From Caenimonas soli (GTDB lineage Bacteria > Pseudomonadota > Gammaproteobacteria > Burkholderiales > Burkholderiaceae_C): a DNA stretch of 64,000 bases. This document shows positions 40,952 through 48,960 of the stretch, piece by piece. The stretch's first letter is position 1. Every line of letters begins with the position of its first letter. Both the position numbers and the translations under genes were made by a program. The notes under the pieces were generated by a model. That model saw nothing but the letters and a program-made list of their open reading frames with translations, was not told where the DNA came from and searched no databases. The stretch is from NCBI RefSeq assembly GCF_013155545.1, contig NZ_JABJVV010000002.1, positions 62,001 through 126,000 of the forward strand, in the 5' to 3' direction.

Positions 40952-42535
40952 ATGAACCAAGCTCCCATTTCACTCCTGATCTGCGCCCTGGGCGGCGAAG
41001 GCGGCGGCGTCCTCACCGAATGGCTGGTCGAGACCGCGCACCATGCCGGCTACGCGGTGCAAAGCACCTCGATCCCCGGCGTGGCGCAACGCACCGGCGC
41101 CACGACCTACTACGTCGAGGTGTTCCCGGTGCCGCTGGCACAGCTCGGCGGCAAGCGCCCGGTATTCAGCCTCAATCCGGTGCCGGGCGCGCTCAACGCC
41201 ATGGTGTCGTCGGAGCTGCTGGAAACCACGCGCCAGATCGGCAACGGCATGAGCTCGCCGGATCGCACGCTGGTCATCTCCTCGTCGAGTCGGACCTTCA
41301 CCACCGCGGAGCGCATGCAGCTCGCCGACGGCCGGACCGACAGCGCCGAGCTGATGAAGGTGGTGCAGCAGTTCAGCCGCCGGCATCATGTGTTCGACAT
41401 GAGCGCCGTGGCGAAGGAGGCGGGCACGGTGGTGAGCGCCGTGATGCTGGGCGCGGTGGCCGGCAGCGGGCTGTTTCCTTTTGCGCGCGGCGACTACGAG
41501 GCGGTGGTGCGGGCGGGGGGCAGAGGCGCGGAGGCCAGCTTGCGGGGGTTTGCCAAGGCGTACGACATGGTTTCTGGTTGTCATGCCGTACTCGATCCGG
41601 CATCCATGGTGGCGCGGGAAGATGGATTGCGGGTCAGGCCCGCAATGACAGCCGCTTTCGGGGCCTTTCCGGTCCAGGTGCACGACATGCTGGCCCTCGG
41701 CCATGCCCGCATGCTGGAATACCAGGGCCCCGCTTACGCGAATCTCTACCTGGAGCGCCTGCAGCAAGTGCTCGATGCCGAGCGCGCCAGCGACCCTGCG
41801 GGCGTCCAGAGTTACGCCACCACGCGTGAAATGGCGCGCTGGCTGGCGCTGTGGATGGCTTTCGACGACATCGTGCGGGTCGCCGACCTGAAGAGCCGGG
41901 CCACGCGCTGGGAGCGGGTCAAGGGCGAGGTCAAGGCCGGCGAGGACGACCTGCTCAAGGTCTACGACCACTTCAAGCCCGGCATTCCGGAATTCGCCGC
42001 GCTGCTGCCCGCGCCCCTGGCCGACAGGCTCGTGCGCTGGGATCGCGCGCGCGTGCTCCAGGGCAAGCAGCCCTGGGCCCTGCCGTTGAAGGTGGGCACA
42101 CACAGCATCTTGGGAATGCTCGGGCTGCGCGTGCTGGCCAGCCTCAAGTGGCTGCGGGTTCGCGGTAGCCGTTATGCGATCGAGCAATCGATGATCGACA
42201 AATGGCTGGCGGGGGTCGTCCAGGGCACGCGCAGGCACTGGCGGCTGGGCCACGAGATCGCCTTGTGCGGGCGCCTGATCAAGGGCTATGGCGCGACCAA
42301 TGAGCGCGGCAAGGAGAACCTGTTGCACGTGCTGGATCATCTGGCGCAAGGGCCGTCGCCCGAAGCCAGCGCGCAAGCCATCGCCGCGGCGCGCGATGCG
42401 GCGCTGGCCGACGACGCCGGCAAAACCCTGGACGCGGCGTTGGTGGCGCACGGCGCACCGGCGCGGCCGGTCAAGGAACAGCCGATCCGCTTCGTGCGCA
42501 AACCCAAACCCCTGAATTCGCAGCCCGCTGCTTAA
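40952..42535 (+). CDS. iorB: Indolepyruvate oxidoreductase beta-type subunit with in-frame repeat
   Basis: A 527-residue subunit. The first 200 or so residues are the pyruvate:ferredoxin oxidoreductase gamma-type domain (ICALGGEGGGVLTEWL, TSIPGVAQRTGATTYYVE), followed by a long C-terminal extension of the DUF6537 kind found in large IorB proteins. Residues about 210-233 (CHAVLDPASMVARE through RPAMTA) are encoded by a double-hairpin repeat inserted in frame between DMV and the AAFGAF segment. The ATG begins one base after the iorA stop. Whether the insertion is tolerated by the enzyme is not known; the frame is intact before and after it. Confidence 0.87.
   Translation: MNQAPISLLICALGGEGGGVLTEWLVETAHHAGYAVQSTSIPGVAQRTGATTYYVEVFPVPLAQLGGKRPVFSLNPVPGALNAMVSSELLETTRQIGNGMSSPDRTLVISSSSRTFTTAERMQLADGRTDSAELMKVVQQFSRRHHVFDMSAVAKEAGTVVSAVMLGAVAGSGLFPFARGDYEAVVRAGGRGAEASLRGFAKAYDMVSGCHAVLDPASMVAREDGLRVRPAMTAAFGAFPVQVHDMLALGHARMLEYQGPAYANLYLERLQQVLDAERASDPAGVQSYATTREMARWLALWMAFDDIVRVADLKSRATRWERVKGEVKAGEDDLLKVYDHFKPGIPEFAALLPAPLADRLVRWDRARVLQGKQPWALPLKVGTHSILGMLGLRVLASLKWLRVRGSRYAIEQSMIDKWLAGVVQGTRRHWRLGHEIALCGRLIKGYGATNERGKENLLHVLDHLAQGPSPEASAQAIAAARDAALADDAGKTLDAALVAHGAPARPVKEQPIRFVRKPKPLNSQPAA
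41580..41650. repeat. Double-hairpin palindromic repeat inside iorB
   Basis: This is a second copy of the element at 5779-5842. It shares gtcatgccg, the CCGGCATCCATG end of the first arm, and the tggat...gggtcag...cgcaatgacag second arm. The second arm is a perfect hairpin ATTGCGGG/CCCGCAAT with a 5-base loop; the first (ATGCCG/CGGCAT) is less regular. It is read in frame without a stop codon and adds about 24 residues to the protein. Confidence 0.85.
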
Positions 42536-42558
42536 GACAAGAACCGAAGGAGACCCAC

Positions 42559-43545
42559 ATGAAACTCTTGCATCCGCTCACCCGCCGCGTCGTCGCGGCC
42601 AGTTGCCTCATCTTCATGGGCCTGGCCGCGCCCGCGGCCTTCGCCCAGGCCTGGCCCAGCAAGCCGGTGAAAGTCGTCGTGAACTTCCCACCGGGCGGCG
42701 CGGCCGACCAGCTGGCGCGTGCCATCGGCCTGCCGCTGCAGGAGGCGCTGGGCCAGCCGGTGGTGGTCGAAAACCGCGCCGGCGCCAACGGCAATATCGG
42801 CGGCGAAGTGGTGGCGAAATCGCCGGCCGACGGCTACACCTTGCTCATGAGCTCGGGCGGCATGGTCTCAGTCAATCCGCATATCTATCCGCGGCTGGCG
42901 TTCAATCCGGCCAAGGACCTGGTGCCGGTGGCCGCGGCCGCGCGGGTGCTGGTGTACCTGGTGGCCAAGCCCTCCATCCCCGCCGACAACATCAAGGACT
43001 TCATCGCCTACGTGAAGGCCAACCCCGGCAAGCTTTCCTATGGCTCGCCGGGCAGCGGCAGCTCGCCCCATCTGGCCGGCGAGATGTTCAAGAGCCAGGC
43101 GGGGCTCTTTGCCTTGCACGTGCCGTATCGCGGCGCGGCACCCGCGTTGCAGGACCTGCTGGCGGGCCAGCTGGATTACTACTTCGACCCGGGCATCGGA
43201 TTGCCACAGGTCAAGGCCGGCAAGCTCAAGCTGCTGGCGGTGGGCAGTCCCCAGCGTTCCCCCATGTTCCCCAACGTCCCCACGCTCCATGAGGCGGGCC
43301 TCAAGGGTTTCGACGCGGACACGGTGTTCGGTTTCTACGCACCGGCCGGCACGCCCGCCGATGTGGTCAGCCGCCTGAACCGCGAGATCAACCGCATCCT
43401 GGGCACCCAGGCGGTGAAGGACCGGATTTTTGCCCTAGGTGGGGAGGCGCTGCCGCTTTCCCCGGCCGAGTTCGGCGCCAAGGCGACGGAAGATTCCAGG
43501 CGTTTCAGTGCGATCATCAAGGAACGCAAAATAACGGCGGACTGA
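42559..43545 (+). CDS. Tripartite-tricarboxylate (Bug family) solute receptor
   Basis: A 328-residue periplasmic receptor with a Sec signal peptide (to about residue 30, AFAQA). The Bug signature WPSKPVKVVVNFPPGGAADQ is followed by VVENRAGANGNIGGEVVAKSPADGYTLL and VPYRGAAPALQDLLAGQ. An AAGGAG lies 7 bases before the ATG. It belongs to the iorAB operon, so its ligand may be an aromatic or branched acid that feeds that enzyme, which is an inference. No membrane components (TctA/TctB) are encoded here, as is common for Bug proteins. Confidence 0.9.
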   Translation: MKLLHPLTRRVVAASCLIFMGLAAPAAFAQAWPSKPVKVVVNFPPGGAADQLARAIGLPLQEALGQPVVVENRAGANGNIGGEVVAKSPADGYTLLMSSGGMVSVNPHIYPRLAFNPAKDLVPVAAAARVLVYLVAKPSIPADNIKDFIAYVKANPGKLSYGSPGSGSSPHLAGEMFKSQAGLFALHVPYRGAAPALQDLLAGQLDYYFDPGIGLPQVKAGKLKLLAVGSPQRSPMFPNVPTLHEAGLKGFDADTVFGFYAPAGTPADVVSRLNREINRILGTQAVKDRIFALGGEALPLSPAEFGAKATEDSRRFSAIIKERKITAD

Positions 43546-43557
43546 AATACCTCACTC

Positions 43558-43977
43558 ATGGCAAAAGAAGTTGTCTACACCCAGCGCGTCGAGTTCGGCG
43601 ACTGCGACCCGGCGCGCATCGTCTGGTTTCCCAATTTTTTCCGCTGGATCGATGCCGCCTCCCGGCATTTCTTCGTGGAATGCGGCGTACCGCCCTGGCA
43701 CGAAACCGAGAAAACGCTGGGCATCATCGGCACGCCGCTGGTCGACACACACGCGAAGTTCGTCAAGACTGCAAGCTACGGCGACGTGCTGCTCATTCAC
43801 ACCTCGATCGCCGAGTGGCGCGGCAAGAGTTTCGTGCAGCGCCACCGGGTGAACCGGAGCGGCGAACTCATCATGGAATGCGACGAGGTTCGCATCTTCG
43901 CCGGGCGGCGCGAAGGAGAAGCCACCGGTATTCGAGCGCTGCCGATTCCCGGCAGCATCCGCACGCTCTGCGAATAG
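43558..43977 (+). CDS. Acyl-CoA thioesterase of the 4-hydroxybenzoyl-CoA type
   Basis: A 139-residue hot-dog-fold thioesterase. The N-terminal block VEFGDCDPARIVWFPNFFRW carries the catalytic aspartate of the 4-hydroxybenzoyl-CoA thioesterase family (GDCDPAxIV). It begins 12 bases after the Bug receptor gene and ends the iorAB operon. Its place suggests it hydrolyses the aryl-acetyl-CoA or related thioester made by IorAB, releasing CoA. The precise substrate is unknown. Its end is 1 base from the convergent TIR-like gene. Confidence 0.87.
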   Translation: MAKEVVYTQRVEFGDCDPARIVWFPNFFRWIDAASRHFFVECGVPPWHETEKTLGIIGTPLVDTHAKFVKTASYGDVLLIHTSIAEWRGKSFVQRHRVNRSGELIMECDEVRIFAGRREGEATGIRALPIPGSIRTLCE

Positions 43978-43978
43978 T

Positions 43979-44959
43979 TCAGACGGCGCGGTTCATATCG
44001 ACGTCCAGGCCCGCCTGACGCATCTCGCGCGCCACGAGCAGACGCCACAACCCGGCGTCATCGATCGCATGGCGAGCCACACCGTCCCAGTGCGGCGCGA
44101 CCGCCGGGTTACCGGCAACGACGAAGCACATTCGGGCGCGGCCGATGGCACCGAGCAGGAACCCGATCTCCAGCAGGGACGCATCGTCTTCGGATAGCAG
44201 GACGATGCCGTAGTCCACGTCGCGCAAGGCCGCCAGCCTGTCGATGTAGGCACCGCCGGCGGTAGCGGACGCATCTTGCAGTGGCTTCGCTTCGAGGCCG
44301 AGTTGTGTCACGAGCCCGGATACCGCCTCACCGGCGGCGCCGCCTCGCTGGCCGAGGATCGCGATGCGGCGGCCGGGAGCGCCCTGCGCCGCAGGGGCAG
44401 GCGATGTGGCGGGGGACGGAACTGGGGTGGGTGCAGATGTCGACATGGGTGTGGGTACAGGTGTAGGTGTAGGTGTAGGTGCAGGTGCGGGTGTGGGTGC
44501 CGGAGTCGGTGCCGGCGTCGGCGGGGGAGTCGGTGCCGGGGGCGGCGCAGGCGCAGGCGCGGGTGCCGGCGGCGGTGCCGCGACTACCTTGCCTTCGAAT
44601 CGGTCGGTGAGCAGCTTCTTGACCGCATCCAGCTGGCCGATAGCCTCGTCAATGCTCTGCTTGATACCTTGCTGTACTTCTTCCAGCGACAAGCGGTCGC
44701 CGAAATTGGGGTCAAGGCCCGAATCCAGGGCAGGAATCGCGTGCTGCTTGTATTCCGGCGTGCCCGCGCCCAGGATATCGGCGAGCGTCGTGTTGACGCT
44801 CTTTTGCAGGGCCTCGACCGCCGGATCCCAACGCCCATCGATTGCGGCGACATCGAAGGTCCGCAATTCCTTGATGCGCCGGGCGAGCTTGTCGATGGCG
44901 CGCTCGAGCGCGGCTTTGGTCTGGCTGGTGCCGGATGGCGGCGTCGGTTTCCCGGACAT
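43979..44959 (-). CDS. TIR-like nucleotide-binding protein with proline/alanine linker
   Basis: A 326-residue protein in three parts. Residues 12-121 are a helical domain with FDVAAIDGRWDPAVEALQKS and NTTLADILGAGTPEY. Residues 127-195 are a Pro/Ala/Thr-rich linker. Residues 198-322 resemble the predicted nucleotide-binding TIR-like domain (PF10137 type): VDYGIVLLSEDD, LLEIGFLLGAIGRARMCFVV and LWRLLVAREMRQAGLDVDMN. Glu264 in LLEIGF matches the conserved glutamate needed for NAD cleavage in TIR enzymes. Such proteins are often defence effectors, but no partner is encoded nearby, so a defence role is inference. No signal peptide. Confidence 0.72.
   Translation of the reverse strand: MSGKPTPPSGTSQTKAALERAIDKLARRIKELRTFDVAAIDGRWDPAVEALQKSVNTTLADILGAGTPEYKQHAIPALDSGLDPNFGDRLSLEEVQQGIKQSIDEAIGQLDAVKKLLTDRFEGKVVAAPPPAPAPAPAPPPAPTPPPTPAPTPAPTPAPAPTPTPTPVPTPMSTSAPTPVPSPATSPAPAAQGAPGRRIAILGQRGGAAGEAVSGLVTQLGLEAKPLQDASATAGGAYIDRLAALRDVDYGIVLLSEDDASLLEIGFLLGAIGRARMCFVVAGNPAVAPHWDGVARHAIDDAGLWRLLVAREMRQAGLDVDMNRAV
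44375..44581. repeat. Low-complexity tandem repeat encoding the Pro/Ala/Thr linker
   Basis: On the plus strand this stretch is made of hexamers such as GGTGTA, GGTGCA, GGTGCG and GGCGCA. The most regular run is GTGTAG units near 44459-44480. It encodes alternating Pro with Ala/Thr in the TIR-like protein. Six-base units keep the frame when copy number changes, so linker length may vary between strains. Confidence 0.8.
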
Positions 44960-45002
44960 TGAGGCTCCTCATGCGAACGGCCCCACTTTAACAAGGAACT
45001 GT

Positions 45003-45599
45003 TCAGCTCCCGAATTGCCAGAGGGTCGCCCAACCGATAAACAACGACACCAGAGGAATCACCATGAGCCAGGCGCGGCGACGTTGTTCGCAAGCCAGCA
45101 AGAGCCCCAGGGTCGCCAGCGCCGTAGGTTCCGGCATCAGGCCGAACACTTCCCACTGGGCGGATGGCCGTCCGGCCAACAGGCCCGCCCAGGGATAGAC
45201 CAGTATCCCGGCAACAGCCAACGCCAGGCCAACGCGTCGCAGCGGCGCGAGCGTGCTCGGCACAGCGCCGGGCAGGCGCACAACACCCCGGCCCACCAGC
45301 AGCACAGCCTGGACCGCGAAGGCAATGGCAGCGTATTCGGCCACCCAATTGATCTGGGCATAGGCCTGGTGGTGGAAGGCCCAGCCAACCCACAGCCAGA
45401 TCGCCGCGAGGGTGCCCGCGACCAGACGGCCGGCCGCGGCCGGCCTCGCGGCTGCCAGCCACAGCAGCAACAGCCCCACTCCGAGCATCAACACCTGCAG
45501 GGGCCAGGCATCCCGGTTGTAGCGCTCGACCAGGCGCCAATAAACCGTGGGCGAGAACATCAGGAAGTCGGAAAGCCGGTAGGTCCACCAATCCGACAT
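45003..45599 (-). CDS. DUF6064-like polytopic membrane protein
   Basis: A 198-residue protein with about six predicted membrane helices. The N-terminus MSDWWTYRLSDFLMFSPTVYWRLVERYN and the block FHHQAYAQINWVAEYAAIAFAVQA fit the DUF6064 family of small integral membrane proteins. The function is unknown. It is three bases upstream of the aldo/keto reductase gene's stop, on the same strand as the TIR-like gene, but a 40-base gap to that gene leaves any operon link uncertain. Confidence 0.75.
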   Translation of the reverse strand: MSDWWTYRLSDFLMFSPTVYWRLVERYNRDAWPLQVLMLGVGLLLLWLAAARPAAAGRLVAGTLAAIWLWVGWAFHHQAYAQINWVAEYAAIAFAVQAVLLVGRGVVRLPGAVPSTLAPLRRVGLALAVAGILVYPWAGLLAGRPSAQWEVFGLMPEPTALATLGLLLACEQRRRAWLMVIPLVSLFIGWATLWQFGS

Positions 45600-45602
45600 C
45601 GC

Positions 45603-46496
45603 TCAGAGCTTCTCGATGTGCTGGGCGATGCGTTGGCGCAGGGCCTCGTCGGGCATGCGCCCGCCGGCCGCGGCCATGTTCTCGCGCACATGGGCGACGC
45701 TGCTGGTGGCGGGGATGGCGCAGGTGACCGCCGGATGCGAGACGATGAATTTCAGGACAAGCTGGGCCCAGCTCACGCAATCGATCTCGCGCGCCCAGGC
45801 CGGCACGGGATACCGCTGCAATTCGCGCAGCAGCGCTCCTTCTCGAAACGGCCGGTTCGCCAGCACGGCGATCCCGCGTTCGCGCGCCAGCGGCAGCAGC
45901 CGCTGCTCGGCCTCGCGGTCGAGCGGGTTGTAGGTGAGCTGGACGAAATCGATGCGGTGGCTGCGCATGATCTGCTCGATCTCGCGGTGCCGCCTGCCCT
46001 CCGAGGTGGTGATGCCCACGTAACGCAATTGCCCAGCCGCCTTCATGGAAACCAACAAGGGCAGCTGCTCCTGCCAGGCCAGCAGGTTATGCACCTGCAG
46101 CAGGTCGAAGCGCGGGACCTGCCAGAGCCTGCGCGATGCCTCGATCTGCGCCGCGCCGCCGGAAGAGGCCCAGACCTTGTCCGCCGAAAACAGCCCGCGC
46201 GGCATGCCCAGCTTTTTCAGCCCTTCGCCTATCACGCCCTGGGAGGAGCCGTACATCGGCGATGAATCGATCAGGCGCCCGCCCATCGCGAAGAAGTTGC
46301 GCATCACCTCGGCGCAATTGGCGCGCGCCGGCGGGTCGTTGCCGACGTTGAAGGTGATCCAGCTGCCCAGCCCGATCACGGGAATTTCTTCGCCGGAAGA
46401 GGGAATCGGCCTGGACGCGGGCCGTGCGGGCGCCGGGGTCTGCGCCCATGCCGCCGCCGCGGCCAGCGGCGATGCCAGGAGCGTGCGGCGTTTCAT
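45603..46496 (-). CDS. Exported aldo/keto reductase
   Basis: A 297-residue aldo/keto reductase preceded by a signal-peptide-like start (MKRRTLLASPLAAAAAWAQ). Family features are IPVIGLGSWITF, the active-site region GGRLIDSSPMYGSSQGVIGEGL (Asp and Tyr), the DKVW lysine and LLQVHNLLAW, with cofactor-side blocks QLTYNPLDREAEQRLL and IPATSSVAHVRENMAA. Export of such an enzyme is unusual for a cytosolic NADPH-dependent family, though several with signal peptides are known. The start at 46496 lies 20 bases beyond the end of the glycerate kinase gene. Confidence 0.85.
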   Translation of the reverse strand: MKRRTLLASPLAAAAAWAQTPAPARPASRPIPSSGEEIPVIGLGSWITFNVGNDPPARANCAEVMRNFFAMGGRLIDSSPMYGSSQGVIGEGLKKLGMPRGLFSADKVWASSGGAAQIEASRRLWQVPRFDLLQVHNLLAWQEQLPLLVSMKAAGQLRYVGITTSEGRRHREIEQIMRSHRIDFVQLTYNPLDREAEQRLLPLARERGIAVLANRPFREGALLRELQRYPVPAWAREIDCVSWAQLVLKFIVSHPAVTCAIPATSSVAHVRENMAAAGGRMPDEALRQRIAQHIEKL

Positions 46497-46516
46497 GGCG
46501 CAAGCCCCGCGGTGCG

Positions 46517-47830
46517 TCAAAGCACCAGGATCGCCCGGAAGTCGTTCACGTTGGTGTGGGTGGGCCCGGTGATCACCAGGTCGTCCAGCAGCCGGAAGTA
46601 GCCGTAGGCGTCGTTGCGATCCAGATAGTGGTCGATCTTCATGCCCAGCGACACGGCGCGCGACAGGGTTTCCGGCGCGACCAGCGCGCCGGCGTTGTCT
46701 TCCACGCCGTCGATGCCGTCGGTGTCCGCCGCCAGCGCCCATACGCCGGCCTGCCCCTGCAGCGCCTGCGCCAGCCCCAGACAGAACTCGCCGGCCCGGC
46801 CGCCTCGGCCTCTGGGTGTGCCCTCGGGCTGCTTCCTCACCGTGACCGTGGTTTCGCCGCCGGAAAGGATCACGCAGGGCCTGCGAAACGGTTGGCTGCG
46901 CTGCGCGACCGCACGGGCCAGCGCGGCATGCACCTTGCCCACTTCGCGCGACTCGCCTTCCATTTCGTCGCTGAGGATGTAGGCCTCCAGTCCCGCCGCC
47001 CTCGCCTCCGCAGCGGCGGCTTCCAGCGACTGCTGGGGCGTGGCGATCATGTGCACCTCGTGGCCGGCGAATACTTCATCGCCCGGCTTCGGCGTTTCCA
47101 GCGCGCCCTGCTCCAGCAAGCTCATGATCGCACCCGGCACTTCGATGCCGTAGCGCTGCAGGATGGCGATGGCGTCGGCGCAGGAGGTGGCGTCGGGAAC
47201 CGTGGGGCCACTGGCGATGATCGACGGGTCGTCGCCCGGCACGTCGCTGATGGTCAGCGTCACCACCTTGGCCGGCGCACAGGCCGCGGCAAGGCGGCCG
47301 CCCTTGATGCGCGAGAGGTGCTTGCGCACGCAGTTCATCTCGGAAATATTGGCGCCCGAGTTCAGCAGCTCGCGGTTGATGCGCTGCTTGTCTTCCAGCG
47401 TCAGGCCCTCGGCCGGCAGCGTGAGCAGCGCCGAGCCGCCGCCCGAGATCAGGCACAGCACCAGGTCGTCCTTGGTGAGCCCGTGCGCCATGGCGAGGAT
47501 GCGTTGGGCCGCGGCCAGCCCGGCGGCGTCGGGAACGGGATGCGAGGCCTCGACAAGCTCGATGCGCTTTTTCAATCCCTCTGGACGCGGCGGGATGTGG
47601 TGATAGCGTGTGACCACCAGGCCCTCCAATGGCGCATCGGCGGGCCACAGGGCCTCCACCGCCTGGGCCATGGAACCGCCGGCCTTGCCGGCGCCGAGCA
47701 CGATGGTCCGGCCCTTGGGCGGCGGTGGCAGGAAGGCGGCCGTGTTGTGCAGCGGTAAGGCGCGCCGCACGGCGGCTTGGTAGAGGTGCTCGAGAAAGCG
47801 ATGGGGTTCGGTGGCTGGGTTGGGTGTCAT
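46517..47830 (-). CDS. ttuD: Glycerate 2-kinase (MOFRL/DUF4147 family), TtuD-type
   Basis: A 437-residue kinase of the GckA/TtuD class, older name hydroxypyruvate reductase, converting D-glycerate to 2-phosphoglycerate. The DUF4147 part has TIVLGAGKAGGSMAQAVE and LISGGGSALLTLP; the C-terminal MOFRL part has VILSGGETTVTV and WALAADTDGIDGVEDNAGA. The ATG at 47830 is preceded by GGAGA at a good distance; a GTG at 47845 is an alternative. It is the last tartrate gene of the cluster and handles the glycerate made by the dehydrogenase TtuC. Confidence 0.92.
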   Translation of the reverse strand: MTPNPATEPHRFLEHLYQAAVRRALPLHNTAAFLPPPPKGRTIVLGAGKAGGSMAQAVEALWPADAPLEGLVVTRYHHIPPRPEGLKKRIELVEASHPVPDAAGLAAAQRILAMAHGLTKDDLVLCLISGGGSALLTLPAEGLTLEDKQRINRELLNSGANISEMNCVRKHLSRIKGGRLAAACAPAKVVTLTISDVPGDDPSIIASGPTVPDATSCADAIAILQRYGIEVPGAIMSLLEQGALETPKPGDEVFAGHEVHMIATPQQSLEAAAAEARAAGLEAYILSDEMEGESREVGKVHAALARAVAQRSQPFRRPCVILSGGETTVTVRKQPEGTPRGRGGRAGEFCLGLAQALQGQAGVWALAADTDGIDGVEDNAGALVAPETLSRAVSLGMKIDHYLDRNDAYGYFRLLDDLVITGPTHTNVNDFRAILVL

Positions 47831-47941
47831 GAGTAGCGTCTCCACGATCCAATTGTGACGCCGTAACCCGGTGGTAACCAGCCGCCGATTGCAACCCAGC
47901 GGTCAGTACTGTTCCAACCTCACAGCAGCGCTGCTCGGCAT

Positions 47942-48931
47942 TCACTCGATAGCGACTTTCGCATCCTTGACGAGCTTTGCGAACCGCTCGGTGTCTTCCT
48001 TGATCTGCTTGGCCATCTGCGCGGGCGTGTTGCCGACCGGTTCCGCACCGATTTCTTCCATCTTCTTCTTGAAGTCCGGGAGATTGACGATGCGCACGAT
48101 TTCCTTGTTCACCCGCTCCACGATGGGCTGGGGCGTGGCTGCCGGTGCGAGCACGCCAAACCATGTTCCGAGGTTGAACCCCTTGAGCCCGGCCTCATCC
48201 AGCGTCGGGACATCCGGCAGGGCGACGGAGCGCTTGTTGGTCGTGATGGCCAGCGCCCGCAGCTTGCCCGCCTTGATATGCGGCAGCACGGGGGTGATGG
48301 TGTCGAACGACATGGCGATCTGGCCGCCGAGCAGGTCGGTCGTCAGCGGGCCGCTTCCCTTGTAGGGAACGTGCAGCATTTGCACCCCGCCCATGGATTC
48401 GAACTGCGCGCCGATCAGGTGCTGGCCCGTGCCGTTGCCGTTGGAACCATAGGTAAGCTTGCCCGGCTGCGCCTTCGCCAGTGCGAGCAACTCCGCCACG
48501 TTTTTGGCCGGCAGGCCCGGGTTGACCACCAGCACATTGGGAACCAGGGCCACGGTGCCGACGGGCGCCAGGTCCTTCTGGAAGTCATAAGGCAGCTTCT
48601 TGTAGACGCTGGTCGCGATGGTGTGGTGCACCGCGCCCATCAGGAACGTGTAGCCGTCGGGCTTGGATTTGGCCACGAAATCCGCGCCTAGCGTGGCGCC
48701 GGCTCCGGGCTTGCTTTCCACGATGACCGGCTGGCCCAGGGCCTTGGACAACTCCTGCCCGATCGCCCGCGCCAGCACGTCGGTCGTTCCGCCGGCAGAG
48801 AATGGCACGATCAGGCTGATCGGCTTGGCCGGCCACGCCTGGGCAAAGGCGCCCTGGACGCAAAGCGCCGCGGCCGCGACGCCGGCCTTGAGCATGGCGC
48901 GGCGGAACTGGCTGGTTGAAAGTTGCTTCAT
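47942..48931 (-). CDS. Bug-family solute receptor of the tartrate cluster
   Basis: A 329-residue tripartite-tricarboxylate receptor with a signal peptide ending near AFAQA. The Bug signature WPAKPISLIVPFSAGGTTDVLAR is followed by VIVESKPGAGATLGADFVAKSKPDGYTFL. It lies between the glycerate kinase and pyruvate kinase genes in the same direction, so its ligand is probably tartrate or a related dicarboxylate (inference from context). Membrane components are not encoded in the window. Confidence 0.9.
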   Translation of the reverse strand: MKQLSTSQFRRAMLKAGVAAAALCVQGAFAQAWPAKPISLIVPFSAGGTTDVLARAIGQELSKALGQPVIVESKPGAGATLGADFVAKSKPDGYTFLMGAVHHTIATSVYKKLPYDFQKDLAPVGTVALVPNVLVVNPGLPAKNVAELLALAKAQPGKLTYGSNGNGTGQHLIGAQFESMGGVQMLHVPYKGSGPLTTDLLGGQIAMSFDTITPVLPHIKAGKLRALAITTNKRSVALPDVPTLDEAGLKGFNLGTWFGVLAPAATPQPIVERVNKEIVRIVNLPDFKKKMEEIGAEPVGNTPAQMAKQIKEDTERFAKLVKDAKVAIE

Positions 48932-48960
48932 GGGTGTCTCCTTAGGGGGTGGGAACGAAT

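Noticed and set aside
39136..41016. Minus-strand open frame of about 620 codons opposite iorA
   Set aside because: Shadow of iorA, which has clear TPP and iron-sulfur motifs; no protein-like features of its own.
44375..44581. Tandem repeat considered as a CRISPR or minisatellite array
   Set aside because: Units are six bases without spacers and are read in frame as a Pro/Ala/Thr linker of a coding gene.
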